Source of the DNA: Nocardia crassostreae
GTDB taxonomy: Bacteria > Actinomycetota > Actinomycetes > Mycobacteriales > Mycobacteriaceae
Assembly: GCF_001613405.1 (NCBI RefSeq)
Contig: NZ_BDCH01000039.1
Span: 100,639 to 164,638, forward strand
Length of the DNA: 64,000 nucleotides
Direction of reading: 5' to 3'
Shown here: positions 26,128 through 34,893 of the stretch, one piece after another
How the letters are laid out: every line of letters starts with the position of its first letter
Numbering within the stretch: position 1 is the stretch's first letter
Notes under the pieces: generated by a model
What the model saw: the letters and a program-made list of their open reading frames with translations, nothing else
Database searches by the model: none
Told to the model about the DNA's origin: nothing
Translations under genes and position numbers: made by a program

Positions 26128-26550
26128 GTGCCACTCTCAGAGCACGAGCAGCGCATGCTCGAACAGATCGAGAGCGCGCTCTATGCTGAGGATCCCAAGT
26201 TCGCCTCGACAGTCCGGGGCGGACGGCTACGTTCTGCCACCGGACGACGCAGACTTCAAGCAGCAGCGCTCTTCGCCATCGGCTTGTTCCTACTCGTCGC
26301 GGGTATTGCCGCGCCGATCAAGCTGGGCGATTTCCCGATCATCTCGCTCGTCGGTTTCATCGTGATGTTCAGCGCGGGAGTGCTGTTGCTGATCGGTGGC
26401 CCTCGGATGAACTCCCAGGGCGCCCGCCCTGGCGATGCGAATCCGACTCCTGGGTCCGGTCCGGCCGGACGGGGTAAACAGCGCAAACAGGGCGGTTTCT
26501 CCTCCCGCATGGAGGACAGGTTCCGTAGAAGGTTCGAGCAGGACAACTGA
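26128..26550 (+). CDS. DUF3040 membrane protein (Rv2169c homologue)
   Basis: A 140-residue protein of the DUF3040 family. The signature N-terminus PLSEHEQRMLEQIESALYAEDPKFAS is followed by two transmembrane helices (LQAAALFAIGLFLLVAGIAA and IISLVGFIVMFSAGVLLLIGG) and a basic, glycine-rich cytoplasmic tail (GKQRKQGGFSSRMEDRFRRRFEQ). Function unknown; the gene is a constant neighbour of mraZ in actinobacteria. GTG at 26128 follows GGGGGAGG. Confidence 0.85.
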   Translation: MPLSEHEQRMLEQIESALYAEDPKFASTVRGGRLRSATGRRRLQAAALFAIGLFLLVAGIAAPIKLGDFPIISLVGFIVMFSAGVLLLIGGPRMNSQGARPGDANPTPGSGPAGRGKQRKQGGFSSRMEDRFRRRFEQDN

Positions 26551-26618
26551 TCCGCGCAAAGGGCTCCTCGCATCCGTGCGAGGGCCGAGTGTGATCGGCT
26601 AACTGAAACGATCGCGAC

Positions 26619-26661
26619 ACGCCGTGGCGCCACACCGATTCCAGGTGCGGCGCCACGGCGT
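26619..26661 (+). terminator. Terminator after the DUF3040 gene
   Basis: A 13-bp perfect stem, ACGCCGTGGCGCC paired with GGCGCCACGGCGT, with a 17-base loop and TTCTTGTG after it. Confidence 0.75.
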
Positions 26662-26919
26662 TTCTTGTGCATCTTTGTACGGCGTGTCGGAGGGGTCCGG
26701 AGGCTCCCCACAGCTCCCCACGAAGATCCCCCACCGCGCTCCACGCGTGCCGGAAATGCGCGCTATCTGCGGGTTTGCTGATAGTTGTCGGGTCCCTGTC
26801 GGCGCGCGTCGCGCGTGTCGGGGGAACTGCGAGGAAATCTCCCCACACCCGTGATAGCTGGTTTGACCTGCGAAGTTCGCCAACCGAGGACCGAGATCAC
26901 CGCTGCTTTCGATTGAAAG

Positions 26920-26944
26920 TGGGGGAAAGTGGGGTAATGTGGAG
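26920..26944 (+). promoter_or_regulatory. MraZ operator at the head of the dcw cluster
   Basis: Three direct repeats with exact five-base spacing: TGGGG, gaaag, TGGGG, taatg, TGGAG. This is the known TGGGN-N5 arrangement bound by MraZ upstream of its own gene, so autoregulation of the cluster is expected. Confidence 0.8.
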
Positions 26945-27001
26945 CGCGCACTACAGGGAGCCGTACGGTCGAGGGGTGATCCGGTAGGAGGTGTCGGGAG
27001 C

Positions 27002-27433
27002 TTGTTTCTCGGTACCTATACCCCCCGATTGGACGACAAAGGGCGACTCACGTTGCCTGCGAAGTTCCGGGACGAGCTGGCGGGAGGGTTGATGGTCACG
27101 AAAGGACAGGACCACAGCCTTGCCGTTTATCCGAAGGACGAGTTCACCGCGCTGGCGCGGCGAGCTGCGGCCGCCTCCCGGTCCAACCCGCAGGCACGGG
27201 CTTTCGTCCGGGCGTTGGCGGCCTCCACCGATGAACAACGACCGGACGCACAGGGCCGGATCATGTTGTCGGCCGAACACCGCCGCTACGCGAACCTGAC
27301 GAAGGATTGCGTGGTGATCGGCTCGGTCGACTTCCTCGAAATATGGGACAAGGCGGCGTGGGATTCGTACCTCGCCGAGCACGAGGAGGATTACTCGCAA
27401 GCCAGAGACGAGTCGCTGGGCGGGATTTTCTAG
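27002..27433 (+). CDS. mraZ: Transcriptional regulator MraZ
   Basis: A 143-residue AbrB-like protein made of two repeats, each with a DxxxR pattern: the first in PRLDDKGRLTLPAKFR and the second in RPDAQGRIMLSAEHRRY. It forms a ring that binds TGGGN repeats and represses the dcw operon. The TTG at 27002 gives LFLGTYTPRLDDKGR, equal to the M. tuberculosis start MFLGTYTP; AGGAGG at 26986-26991 supports it. Length is exactly that of the mycobacterial protein. About 194 bases separate it from rsmH. Confidence 0.93.
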   Translation: MFLGTYTPRLDDKGRLTLPAKFRDELAGGLMVTKGQDHSLAVYPKDEFTALARRAAAASRSNPQARAFVRALAASTDEQRPDAQGRIMLSAEHRRYANLTKDCVVIGSVDFLEIWDKAAWDSYLAEHEEDYSQARDESLGGIF

Positions 27434-27627
27434 CCCGCAGCGAGGCGAGTGCCCTGCGGCCTCTGCCCGACACCGACCCTGACGTACTTCCCCAACGCCA
27501 GGTGCGGTGCTTCGGTCAGAGACCACTGGGCATTGGCCACAGCCACTGAAACATTCAGTGAAGTCCGAATCGCAAGCGACCCACGCGGCCGTGCGAACGA
27601 ACGTGAGGCAGGATCCGGGAGGGCTTA

Positions 27628-28611
27628 ATGCACCGCAGCAGTGACGGCCCCCGCCATGTTCCGGTTCTCCTCCATCGCGCCGACGAAATCCTCGGTCCCG
27701 CACTGGAATCCGTCGACGGCGCCGTCTATCTGGACTGCACGCTCGGATTGGGCGGCCATGCCGAGCACTTCCTGCGGACCTACCCGAATATTCGCCTGGT
27801 GGGCCTGGATCGCGATACCAATGCGCTGAAGCTGGCCGGTGAGCGACTACAACCGTTCGCCGACCGGATCACCTTGGTGCACACCAGGTATGACGGCATC
27901 GCCGACGCACTGGAGGAGGCCGGGCTACCCGCCCGGGGTTCGGTGCGCGCGATTCTCATGGACCTGGGCGTGTCCTCCATGCAGCTGGACGAGGCCGACC
28001 GCGGCTTCGCCTACTCCGTCGACGCGCCGCTGGATATGCGCATGGATTCCAGCACCGGCCCCACCGCGGCCGACATCCTCAATACCTACAGTCACGGGGA
28101 GCTGGCCCGGGTGCTGAAAACCTATGGCGAGGAACTATTCGCGGGCAAGATCGCCGCGGAGATCGTGCGCCGCCGCCAGCGCACCCCGTTCACCACCAGC
28201 GCCCAGCTGGTGGAGTTGCTCTACGACGCCATTCCCGCGGCCTCCCGCCGCACCGGCGGCCATCCGGCCAAGCGCACCTTCCAGGCGCTGCGGGTGGAGG
28301 TCAACCGGGAACTCGAATCCCTGGAAGCGGCCCTGCCCGCGGCCCTCGACGCGCTCGCGCCGGGCGGCCGGATCGTGGTCATGAGCTATCAGTCCCTCGA
28401 AGACCGCGTGGTCAAGGCGGAATTCGCGCAGCGCTCGGCCTCGCGCACCCCCTTGGATCTGCCGGTCGAGCTGCCCGGGATGGGCCCGGAATTCCGGATC
28501 CTCACCCGCGGCGCGGAGAAGGCGACACAGCAGGAGATCGACGAGAACCCGCGGGCCACCCCGGTGCGCATGCGGGCGGCGGAACGGATCGCAGGGGAGG
28601 AGCAATCATGA
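27628..28611 (+). CDS. rsmH: 16S rRNA (cytosine(1402)-N(4))-methyltransferase RsmH
   Basis: A 327-residue SAM-dependent methyltransferase. HVPVLLHRADEIL starts the domain; LDCTLGLGGHAEHFL is the SAM-binding motif; ILMDLGVSSMQLDEADRGFAY and HPAKRTFQALRVEVNREL are family blocks. It methylates N4 of C1402 in the ribosomal P site. ATG at 27628 follows GGGAGGG. Its TGA overlaps an ATG for a 19-codon frame that itself overlaps the FtsL-like gene. Confidence 0.93.
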   Translation: MHRSSDGPRHVPVLLHRADEILGPALESVDGAVYLDCTLGLGGHAEHFLRTYPNIRLVGLDRDTNALKLAGERLQPFADRITLVHTRYDGIADALEEAGLPARGSVRAILMDLGVSSMQLDEADRGFAYSVDAPLDMRMDSSTGPTAADILNTYSHGELARVLKTYGEELFAGKIAAEIVRRRQRTPFTTSAQLVELLYDAIPAASRRTGGHPAKRTFQALRVEVNRELESLEAALPAALDALAPGGRIVVMSYQSLEDRVVKAEFAQRSASRTPLDLPVELPGMGPEFRILTRGAEKATQQEIDENPRATPVRMRAAERIAGEEQS

Positions 28612-28667
28612 AGTTCCGGAATCGAGGGTGGCAGGTGCGTTCCCGGCGAAACGGGGCCGCCCTATGA
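28608..28667 (+). CDS. Possible 19-residue coupling ORF between rsmH and the FtsL-like gene
   Basis: The frame MKFRNRGWQVRSRRNGAAL starts on the rsmH stop (ATGA) and its TGA overlaps the next ATG (ATGA). It is very basic. It may simply carry ribosomes across the gap, or be chance. No homologue is known to me. Confidence 0.25.
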   Translation: MKFRNRGWQVRSRRNGAAL

Positions 28668-29461
28668 CGATTCAGAAGCAGGCGACGGGCCGGGGGGCCC
28701 GCCGGGTGCAGGCCGCGGAACGGGTGAAATCCGGTGCGGCGCAACGGGCCTACGCCTGGCGGCGGAGCCGTGAGCAGGGCCGGGTGGAGCTGCCGCCCAT
28801 GCTGCGGCGCACCGGGGAGCCCATGCCGCGCGGCCGGATGTCGTTCGTGGCCACGATCATCGCGCTGCTGGGCTGCGGTCTGGCGCTCACGCTGCTGCTC
28901 ACCACCCGCGCCACCGAGGACAGCTATCAGCTCGGCGACGCCCGCCGGGTGAACCGGCAACTGGCCGATGAGCGCGCCGCGCTGGCGCGCGATGTCGAGG
29001 CGGCCGATTCCGCGCCCGAATTGGCCGCGCGCGCCGCCGAACTGGGCATGATCCCGGCCAAGGATCCGGCCCGCCTGGTGGTGGGGCCGGACGGCCAGGC
29101 GATCGTGGTCGGCGATCCTAAGCCCGCGCAGGGACCGCCCGTCCCCCCGCTCAATACCACCCCGGCCGCTCCGTCGGCGCTGCCGCCCGCGCTGGCGCAG
29201 GCGCAGGGTGAGCGTCTGGTGCCCGTGACCACCACCCCGCCGACCACCCCGAACGCACCGGCCACCACCGCGCCCAATCCGGCCCAGGCCCCGCAGAATC
29301 TTGCGCAGGTGCCGCAGCCTCCGGCGCAGGCTCCGCAATTGGCGCAGGACCCGCAGAATCCGGCGCAGCCGGGTGCGCAGAATCCGCAGCCGCCAGCCCC
29401 GCAGCCGCCCGCCCCGCAGGCGCCCGCGGTGCAGGCCGCGCCGGATGGGGCGGCGCGATGA
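28664..29461 (+). CDS. ftsL: FtsL-like bitopic division protein (Rv2164c-type)
   Basis: A 265-residue protein with a basic cytoplasmic N-terminus, one membrane helix (MSFVATIIALLGCGLALTLLL) and a short coiled coil (ARRVNRQLADERAALARDVEAADS), ending in a long Pro/Ala/Gln-rich tail with repeated PQNPAQ-like units. Size and topology match Rv2164c, the proposed FtsL of mycobacteria, which joins FtsQ and FtsB to activate FtsW/FtsI. The proline-rich tail is longer than usual and may cross the wall. Overlaps pbpB by ATGA. Confidence 0.8.
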   Translation: MTIQKQATGRGARRVQAAERVKSGAAQRAYAWRRSREQGRVELPPMLRRTGEPMPRGRMSFVATIIALLGCGLALTLLLTTRATEDSYQLGDARRVNRQLADERAALARDVEAADSAPELAARAAELGMIPAKDPARLVVGPDGQAIVVGDPKPAQGPPVPPLNTTPAAPSALPPALAQAQGERLVPVTTTPPTTPNAPATTAPNPAQAPQNLAQVPQPPAQAPQLAQDPQNPAQPGAQNPQPPAPQPPAPQAPAVQAAPDGAAR

Positions 29462-31404
29462 GTCCTTCGGTCCGCGGCCGTGATTCGGGCCGGGGCCGTT
29501 CCGATTCCGGCCGGGCGCGCGCCGCCTCCGGCCGGGGCCGGTCCGGCTCGGGCCGTGCGAGTTCCGGGCCGGGCCGCCAGCACAGACCGCGGCCCGCTCC
29601 GGGTATGGACGCCTCGACGCGATTCCGGTTCGGAGTGGGGCGCATCGTCATACTGGTGGCCCTGCTGGTGACCGCCGCCCAATTGCTCTGGATTCAAAGC
29701 ATTTCCGCGCCGAAACTGTCCGCGCAGGCCGCCGATCAGCGCAGCGTGACCCTGCCGGATCCGGCCACCCGCGGACCCATCCTGGATCGCTACGGCAAAT
29801 CGCTCGCCTTCACCATTGCCGCCAAGAAGCTCAGCTTCCAGCCGGTGAAGGTGCGCAAGGATCTCGCCGACGCGCACGCCAAGAGGAACACCGCGCCGGA
29901 ACCGGACGCGCGACTACAGGCCATCGCCAAGTACCTGCACGAGAAGCTGGGCAACGACGCGCCGGAGAAGGACGTGCTGGCCAAACTGCGCAGCGACGAT
30001 CCGTTCGTCTACCTGGTGCACAATATGGACCCGCGCATCGCCTCCGATATCAAGCTGGAGTTTCCCGAGGTCGGCGTCGAACGCGAGGATATGCGCGAAT
30101 ATCCCGGTGGCGCACTGGCCGCCAATGTGATCGGCGCGACCGGCTGGGACGGGCACGGCCAGATCGGGCTGGAGTCCTCCATGGACGCCATCCTGGCGGG
30201 CACCGACGGTTCCATGACCTACGACCGCGGCTCCGACGGCGCGGTCATCCCGGGCAGCTGGCGCGACCGGCAGCCCGCCGTGAACGGTTACGGCGTGGAG
30301 CTGACCCTGGATTCGGATCTGCAGTACTACGTGCAGCAGCAGGTGCAGCAGGCCCGCGAGCTGTCCGGCGCGCAGGCCGCCTCGGCGGTAGTGCTGGACG
30401 CGCACACCGGCCAGGTGCTGGCCATGGCCAACGACAACACCTTCAATCCCGCACTGGGACCGGAACATTGGTCCTCCTCGGATCTGGGCAACCCGTCGGT
30501 GCAGGAGGTCTTCGAGCCGGGCTCGGTGAACAAGATCGTCACCGCCGCCGCGGCCATCGAATACGGCCTCACCAATCCCGATGAGGTGCACCAGGTTCCG
30601 GGTGAGATCTTCACCGGAGGCGTGACCGTGCACGATGCGTGGGAGCACGGCACGACGCCGTTCACCACCACCGGCATCTTCGGCAAGTCCTCCAATGTGG
30701 GCACGCTCATGCTGGCGCAGCGCATCGGCGAGGACCGGTACTACGACATGCTGCTCCGCTTCGGGCTGGGCCAGCGCACGGGCGTGGGTCTGCCGGGCGA
30801 GAGCCCCGGCGTGCTGCCCGCCCGCGATCAATGGTCCGGCTCGACCTTCGCGAACCTGCCCATCGGCCAGGGTCTTTCGATGACGACCCTGCAGATGACC
30901 GCCATGTACCAGGCCATCGCCAATGACGGAGTGCGGATCCCGCCGCGCATAGTGAAGGCCAAGATCGCCCCGGACGGCTCCCGCACCGAGGAGGAGCAGC
31001 CGGAGGGCGTCACGGTGGTGAGCCCGCAGACGGCGCAGACGCTGCGGGACATGTTCCAGTCGGTGGTGCAGCGCGATCCGCGCGGCGTCCAGACCGGCAC
31101 CGGCGCGCCCGCCTCCATCGAGGGGTATCAGATCGCCGGGAAGACGGGCACCGCGCAGCAGATCGATCCCAAGTGCCGGTGCTATTCGACCGACCGCTAC
31201 TGGATCACCTTCGCCGGTATCGCGCCCGCCGACAATCCGCGCTATGTGATCGGCATGATGCTCGACGCGCCGGTGCGCAGCTCCGACGGCAGCGGCGGCG
31301 GATCGGTCGCGCCGCTGTTCCACAGCATTGCCTCCTGGGCCTTGCAGCGGGATCGGGTGCCGCCGTCGCCACCGGCCAAACCATTGATTTTGCAGGCGAG
31401 TTAG
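29458..31404 (+). CDS. pbpB: Peptidoglycan transpeptidase PbpB (FtsI, class B PBP)
   Basis: A 648-residue septal transpeptidase. A Ser/Gly/Arg-rich cytoplasmic N-terminus, one helix (IVILVALLVTAAQLLWIQ), a dimerisation domain (GPILDRYGKSLAFT), and the penicillin-binding domain with the catalytic Ser356 in GSVNK, SSN at 411-413 and KTG at 562-564. It cross-links new peptidoglycan at the septum in complex with FtsW. A pair of cysteines (KCRCYS) lies after KTG. Homologous to Rv2163c. Confidence 0.93.
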   Translation: MSPSVRGRDSGRGRSDSGRARAASGRGRSGSGRASSGPGRQHRPRPAPGMDASTRFRFGVGRIVILVALLVTAAQLLWIQSISAPKLSAQAADQRSVTLPDPATRGPILDRYGKSLAFTIAAKKLSFQPVKVRKDLADAHAKRNTAPEPDARLQAIAKYLHEKLGNDAPEKDVLAKLRSDDPFVYLVHNMDPRIASDIKLEFPEVGVEREDMREYPGGALAANVIGATGWDGHGQIGLESSMDAILAGTDGSMTYDRGSDGAVIPGSWRDRQPAVNGYGVELTLDSDLQYYVQQQVQQARELSGAQAASAVVLDAHTGQVLAMANDNTFNPALGPEHWSSSDLGNPSVQEVFEPGSVNKIVTAAAAIEYGLTNPDEVHQVPGEIFTGGVTVHDAWEHGTTPFTTTGIFGKSSNVGTLMLAQRIGEDRYYDMLLRFGLGQRTGVGLPGESPGVLPARDQWSGSTFANLPIGQGLSMTTLQMTAMYQAIANDGVRIPPRIVKAKIAPDGSRTEEEQPEGVTVVSPQTAQTLRDMFQSVVQRDPRGVQTGTGAPASIEGYQIAGKTGTAQQIDPKCRCYSTDRYWITFAGIAPADNPRYVIGMMLDAPVRSSDGSGGGSVAPLFHSIASWALQRDRVPPSPPAKPLILQAS

Positions 31405-31582
31405 AGCAAGTAACGAATGGACGTGATGTGTACCGCCCTCGGCGCGCGCACCGGCGGGTGACGGAACTGCGCCGTGCCGATCGCACGGCGATCCAGCACA
31501 GGTAACCTGACTCGTCGATCCGAATCATGGACGAAAATCCATGACCCAGATTCTTACCGATTCGCATCCTGGAAGGAGTTTC

Positions 31583-33421
31583 GTGCCCGCGCAGACCAAC
31601 CCGCAGGTGCTTCGGCCCACCGCTCCGCCGGTGACCGCCCTGCGTGCGGTGGCCTCGCTCACGGGCGCGAGCCCGGTGCAGGTCTCGGTCCCGGACGATG
31701 TGCAGATCACGGGGATCGAGCAGCGCTCGAATGCCGTGCTGCCGGGCGATCTGTTCGCCGGGCTGGCCGGAGCCAAGGCGCACGGCGCGCGCTTCGCCCG
31801 GGATGCGGTGGCGCGGGGCGCGGTCGCGATCCTCACCGATCCGGCGGGCGCGGAGCTCATCGGCGAGATCGAGGTGCCGGTGCTGGTGCACGACGCGCCG
31901 CGCGCGGTGCTCGGCGAGTTGTCTTCGGCTCTTTACGGTGATCCGTCTCGCAAACTGCGCATTGTGGGCATTACCGGTACGTCCGGCAAAACGACCACCT
32001 CCTATCTGGTGGAGGCCGGGCTCGCCGCGGCCGGACTGCGCACCGCGCTCATCGGCACCATCGAAACCCGCATCGGCGGCGTCCAGGTGCCGAGCGCGCT
32101 CACCACGCCCGAGGCCCCGCAGCTGCACGCCATGTTCGCGCTCATGGTCGAACAGGGCGTGCAGGCCGTCGTCATGGAGGTCTCCAGCCACGCCCTGGCG
32201 CTGGGCCGCCTGGACGGCGTGAGCTTCGCGGTCGGCGCGTTCACCAACCTCTCCCAGGACCACCTCGACTTCCACAGCGACTTCGAGGACTACTTCGCCA
32301 CCAAACGCCGCCTGTTCATTCCGGACGGCCCCGACACCGCCGCCACGCCGCGCCCCGCGGTGGCCGCGCGCACGGCGGTCATCTGCGTGGACGACGAGTG
32401 GGGCCAGCGCCTCGCGGCGGATGTCGCCGCCGCATTGCCCGATCCCGGGCAGGTCGCAGCGACCTCGGCAGGTGCTTCCCGCAGCGGCGGAGGAGATCTC
32501 AGCGGCACCACGGAGTCGGGCACCGCCTCGGCCGCGGCGCGAATGGACGTGCCATCCGCGAGCGGCGCGGTGGCGGCAGGCTCCGGCGCGGCAGGGGATT
32601 GCGGCCACGCGGGGGTGGATTCCGCGACGGAGGCTTCCATCGGGGTCCACGCTCTCGAGACCGTCGCGACGCGGGCCGGGGCGCGGGCGGACTGGACCGC
32701 GAGCGCTGCCACGGCCGCGCCGGGCGGCATTCAGGAATTCGCCCTGCATGCGGCCGGTGAATCCGGTCCGGGTACGAATATCGGTGTGCGACTGCGGCTT
32801 CCGGGAAACTACAACGTCGCCAACGCATCGCTCGCAGTGGCCGTGTGCCGGGCCGCGGGCGTGGATCCGGCCGTCGTCGCCGCCGCGCTGGGCGAGGTCG
32901 ATGTGCCGGGGCGCATGCAGCGCGTCGATCAGGGGCAGGAATTCCTGGCCGTGGTCGACTACGCGCACAAGCCCGCCGCCGTCGAATCGGTGGTGGCGAC
33001 CTTGCGTGCGCTGCTGGCCGAGCAGGGACGCGGGCGTCTGGCGGTGGTGGTCGGCGCGGGCGGTGATCGCGACGCCGGGAAGCGCCCGCTCATGGGGGCG
33101 GCCGGGGCGCGCGGCGCCGATCTGCTCGTCATTACCGACGACAATCCACGCGGTGAGGATCCGGCGGCCATCCGCGCCGCGGTCCGGGCCGGGGCCGAAC
33201 AGGTTCCCCCGGGCGAACGCGGAGAGGTCCGGGAGGTGGGGGACCGGGCCGCCGCGATCGCGGCCGCCGTCGACTGGGCGCGGCCCGGTGACGTGGTGCT
33301 CGTCGCGGGCAAGGGACATGAGACAGGGCAGGAGATTTCAGGCGTGAAGTATCCGTTCGACGACCGCGAGGTGCTCGCGGCAGCTCTGTCGCGGAAGACG
33401 AGGGACCTGACGCATTCATGA
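31583..33421 (+). CDS. murE: UDP-N-acetylmuramoyl-L-alanyl-D-glutamate--meso-DAP ligase, with an Ala/Gly/Ser-rich insertion
   Basis: A 612-residue Mur ligase that adds meso-diaminopimelate in the cytoplasm. The ATP loop is GITGTSGKTTTS; the specificity motif is ITDDNPRGEDP, the DNPR form that selects meso-DAP. Residues of about 280-384 (32420-32735) contain an extra low-complexity stretch of roughly 80 residues between the central and the C-terminal blocks; M. tuberculosis MurE is about 535 residues. Flanking motifs are intact (LPGNYNVANASLAVA, VVDYAHKPAAVESV). The GTG at 31583 is chosen for GGAAGGAG just upstream; an ATG at 31541 is in frame. Confidence 0.92.
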   Translation: MPAQTNPQVLRPTAPPVTALRAVASLTGASPVQVSVPDDVQITGIEQRSNAVLPGDLFAGLAGAKAHGARFARDAVARGAVAILTDPAGAELIGEIEVPVLVHDAPRAVLGELSSALYGDPSRKLRIVGITGTSGKTTTSYLVEAGLAAAGLRTALIGTIETRIGGVQVPSALTTPEAPQLHAMFALMVEQGVQAVVMEVSSHALALGRLDGVSFAVGAFTNLSQDHLDFHSDFEDYFATKRRLFIPDGPDTAATPRPAVAARTAVICVDDEWGQRLAADVAAALPDPGQVAATSAGASRSGGGDLSGTTESGTASAAARMDVPSASGAVAAGSGAAGDCGHAGVDSATEASIGVHALETVATRAGARADWTASAATAAPGGIQEFALHAAGESGPGTNIGVRLRLPGNYNVANASLAVAVCRAAGVDPAVVAAALGEVDVPGRMQRVDQGQEFLAVVDYAHKPAAVESVVATLRALLAEQGRGRLAVVVGAGGDRDAGKRPLMGAAGARGADLLVITDDNPRGEDPAAIRAAVRAGAEQVPPGERGEVREVGDRAAAIAAAVDWARPGDVVLVAGKGHETGQEISGVKYPFDDREVLAAALSRKTRDLTHS

Positions 33422-34893
33422 TCGAGATGACTTTGCGGGAGATCGCGTATGTCGTGGGCGGCACGCTGCACGACGCGCCCGACCCCGACGTGAAGGTCAC
33501 CGGCGCGGCCGAATTCGATTCGCGCCGTATCGGTTGCGGTGATCTGTTCCTGGCGCTCCCCGGAGCCAATGTGGACGGCCACGAGTTCGCGGCCAAGGCG
33601 ATCGCGCAGGGCGCGGTCGCGGTGCTGGCCGCGCGGCCGGTGGGCGTGCCCGCCATCGTGGTGCCGCCACAGCCGCACGCGCCCAGCCGGGCCATCGCGC
33701 TGGCGCACGATTCCGACGGCTCCGGCGCGGCGGTCCTGGAACCCCTCGCCAAGCTGGCGCGGGCGAGCGTGGACCGGCTGGTAGCGGCCGGTGGGATGAC
33801 CGTGGTCGGCGTGACCGGCTCCTCCGGCAAGACCTCCACCAAGGATCTGATCGCCGCCGTGTTGGCCCCGCTGGGACCGGTGGTGGCCCCGCCCGGCTCG
33901 TTCAACAATGAGATCGGGCATCCCTGGACGGCCTTGCGTGCCAATGCCGATACCCGTTTCCTGGTGCTGGAGCTGTCCGCGCGCGGGCCGGGACATATCA
34001 AGGCGCTCACCGAGATCGCCCCGCCCAGCGTCGGCGTCGTGCTCAATGTGGGCGTCGCGCACCTGGGCGAGTTCGGCAGTCATGAAGTCATCGCGCAGAC
34101 CAAAGGCGAACTGGTGGAAGCCCTTCCGCCGACCGGCCTGGCCGTGCTCAATGCCGACGACCACCTCGTCGCCCGGATGGCCGAGCGCACCCGGGCGCGC
34201 GTGGTGACCGTCGGCCAGGCTTCGACCGCCGATGTGCGCGCCACCGATGTGGTGCTCGACGAGCAGGCGCGGGCGCGATTCACCTTGCACCACAACGGCG
34301 AGAGCGTGCCGGTCCACTTGGCCGTGCACGGTGAGCATCAGGTCGGCAATGCGCTCGCCGCCGCCGCCGTCGCCCTGCACCAGGGCGCGGATCCGGCGAC
34401 CGTCGCGCGGGCGCTGGCCGGTGCGGCCGCCGTGTCGGAACGCCGCATGGACGTCAAGACCCGGGAGGACGGCGTCACCGTCGTCAACGACTCCTACAAC
34501 GCCAACCCGGATTCGGTGCGCGCCGCCCTCAAGGCGCTCGTCACCATGGCCAAGGCCGGTCCCGCACCGCGCCGCAGCTGGGCCGTGCTCGGTGAAATGG
34601 GCGAACTGGGCGAGGAATCCGTACTCGAACACGACAAGATCGGCCGCCTGGTGGTGCGCCTGGACGTGGACCAGCTCATTGTGGTGGGCGCGGGCCGTCC
34701 GGTGCGCGCCATGTTCCAGGGGGCCGTGCAGGAAGGTTCCTGGGGTGAGGAAGCCATACACGTGCCGGATATCGAATCCGCCATCGCACTGCTCGACGAC
34801 GAACTCGGGCCGGGTGACGTGGTGCTGGTGAAGGCGTCCAAGTCCGTGGGACTGTGGGCCGTGGCCGAACATCTCGTGGAGGCCGCGCGATGA
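33418..34893 (+). CDS. murF: UDP-N-acetylmuramoyl-tripeptide--D-alanyl-D-alanine ligase
   Basis: A 491-residue Mur ligase. The ATP loop is GVTGSSGKTSTKDL; FNNEIGHPWT and VVNDSYNANPDSVRAAL are specific to MurF. It adds D-Ala-D-Ala to the UDP-MurNAc tripeptide. ATG overlaps the murE stop (ATGA) and its own stop overlaps mraY (ATGA), so the three are coupled. Confidence 0.95.
   Translation: MIEMTLREIAYVVGGTLHDAPDPDVKVTGAAEFDSRRIGCGDLFLALPGANVDGHEFAAKAIAQGAVAVLAARPVGVPAIVVPPQPHAPSRAIALAHDSDGSGAAVLEPLAKLARASVDRLVAAGGMTVVGVTGSSGKTSTKDLIAAVLAPLGPVVAPPGSFNNEIGHPWTALRANADTRFLVLELSARGPGHIKALTEIAPPSVGVVLNVGVAHLGEFGSHEVIAQTKGELVEALPPTGLAVLNADDHLVARMAERTRARVVTVGQASTADVRATDVVLDEQARARFTLHHNGESVPVHLAVHGEHQVGNALAAAAVALHQGADPATVARALAGAAAVSERRMDVKTREDGVTVVNDSYNANPDSVRAALKALVTMAKAGPAPRRSWAVLGEMGELGEESVLEHDKIGRLVVRLDVDQLIVVGAGRPVRAMFQGAVQEGSWGEEAIHVPDIESAIALLDDELGPGDVVLVKASKSVGLWAVAEHLVEAAR

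Larger units (their letters stand above)
26551..27001. other. 450-bp gap before mraZ: terminator, CCCCA cluster, MraZ operator
   Basis: The gap holds a terminator (26619-26661), a cluster of CCCCA motifs (26706-26733) and the MraZ operator (26920-26944). The rest shows no credible gene. Confidence 0.6.

Noticed and set aside
32420..32735. The MurE low-complexity block as a frameshift or mobile insertion
   Set aside because: The frame is open on both sides, there are no direct repeats at its ends and composition resembles local DNA.
31205..34872. Two long minus-strand frames opposite murE and murF
   Set aside because: Shadows of Mur ligases; composition is typical of antisense GC-rich frames.
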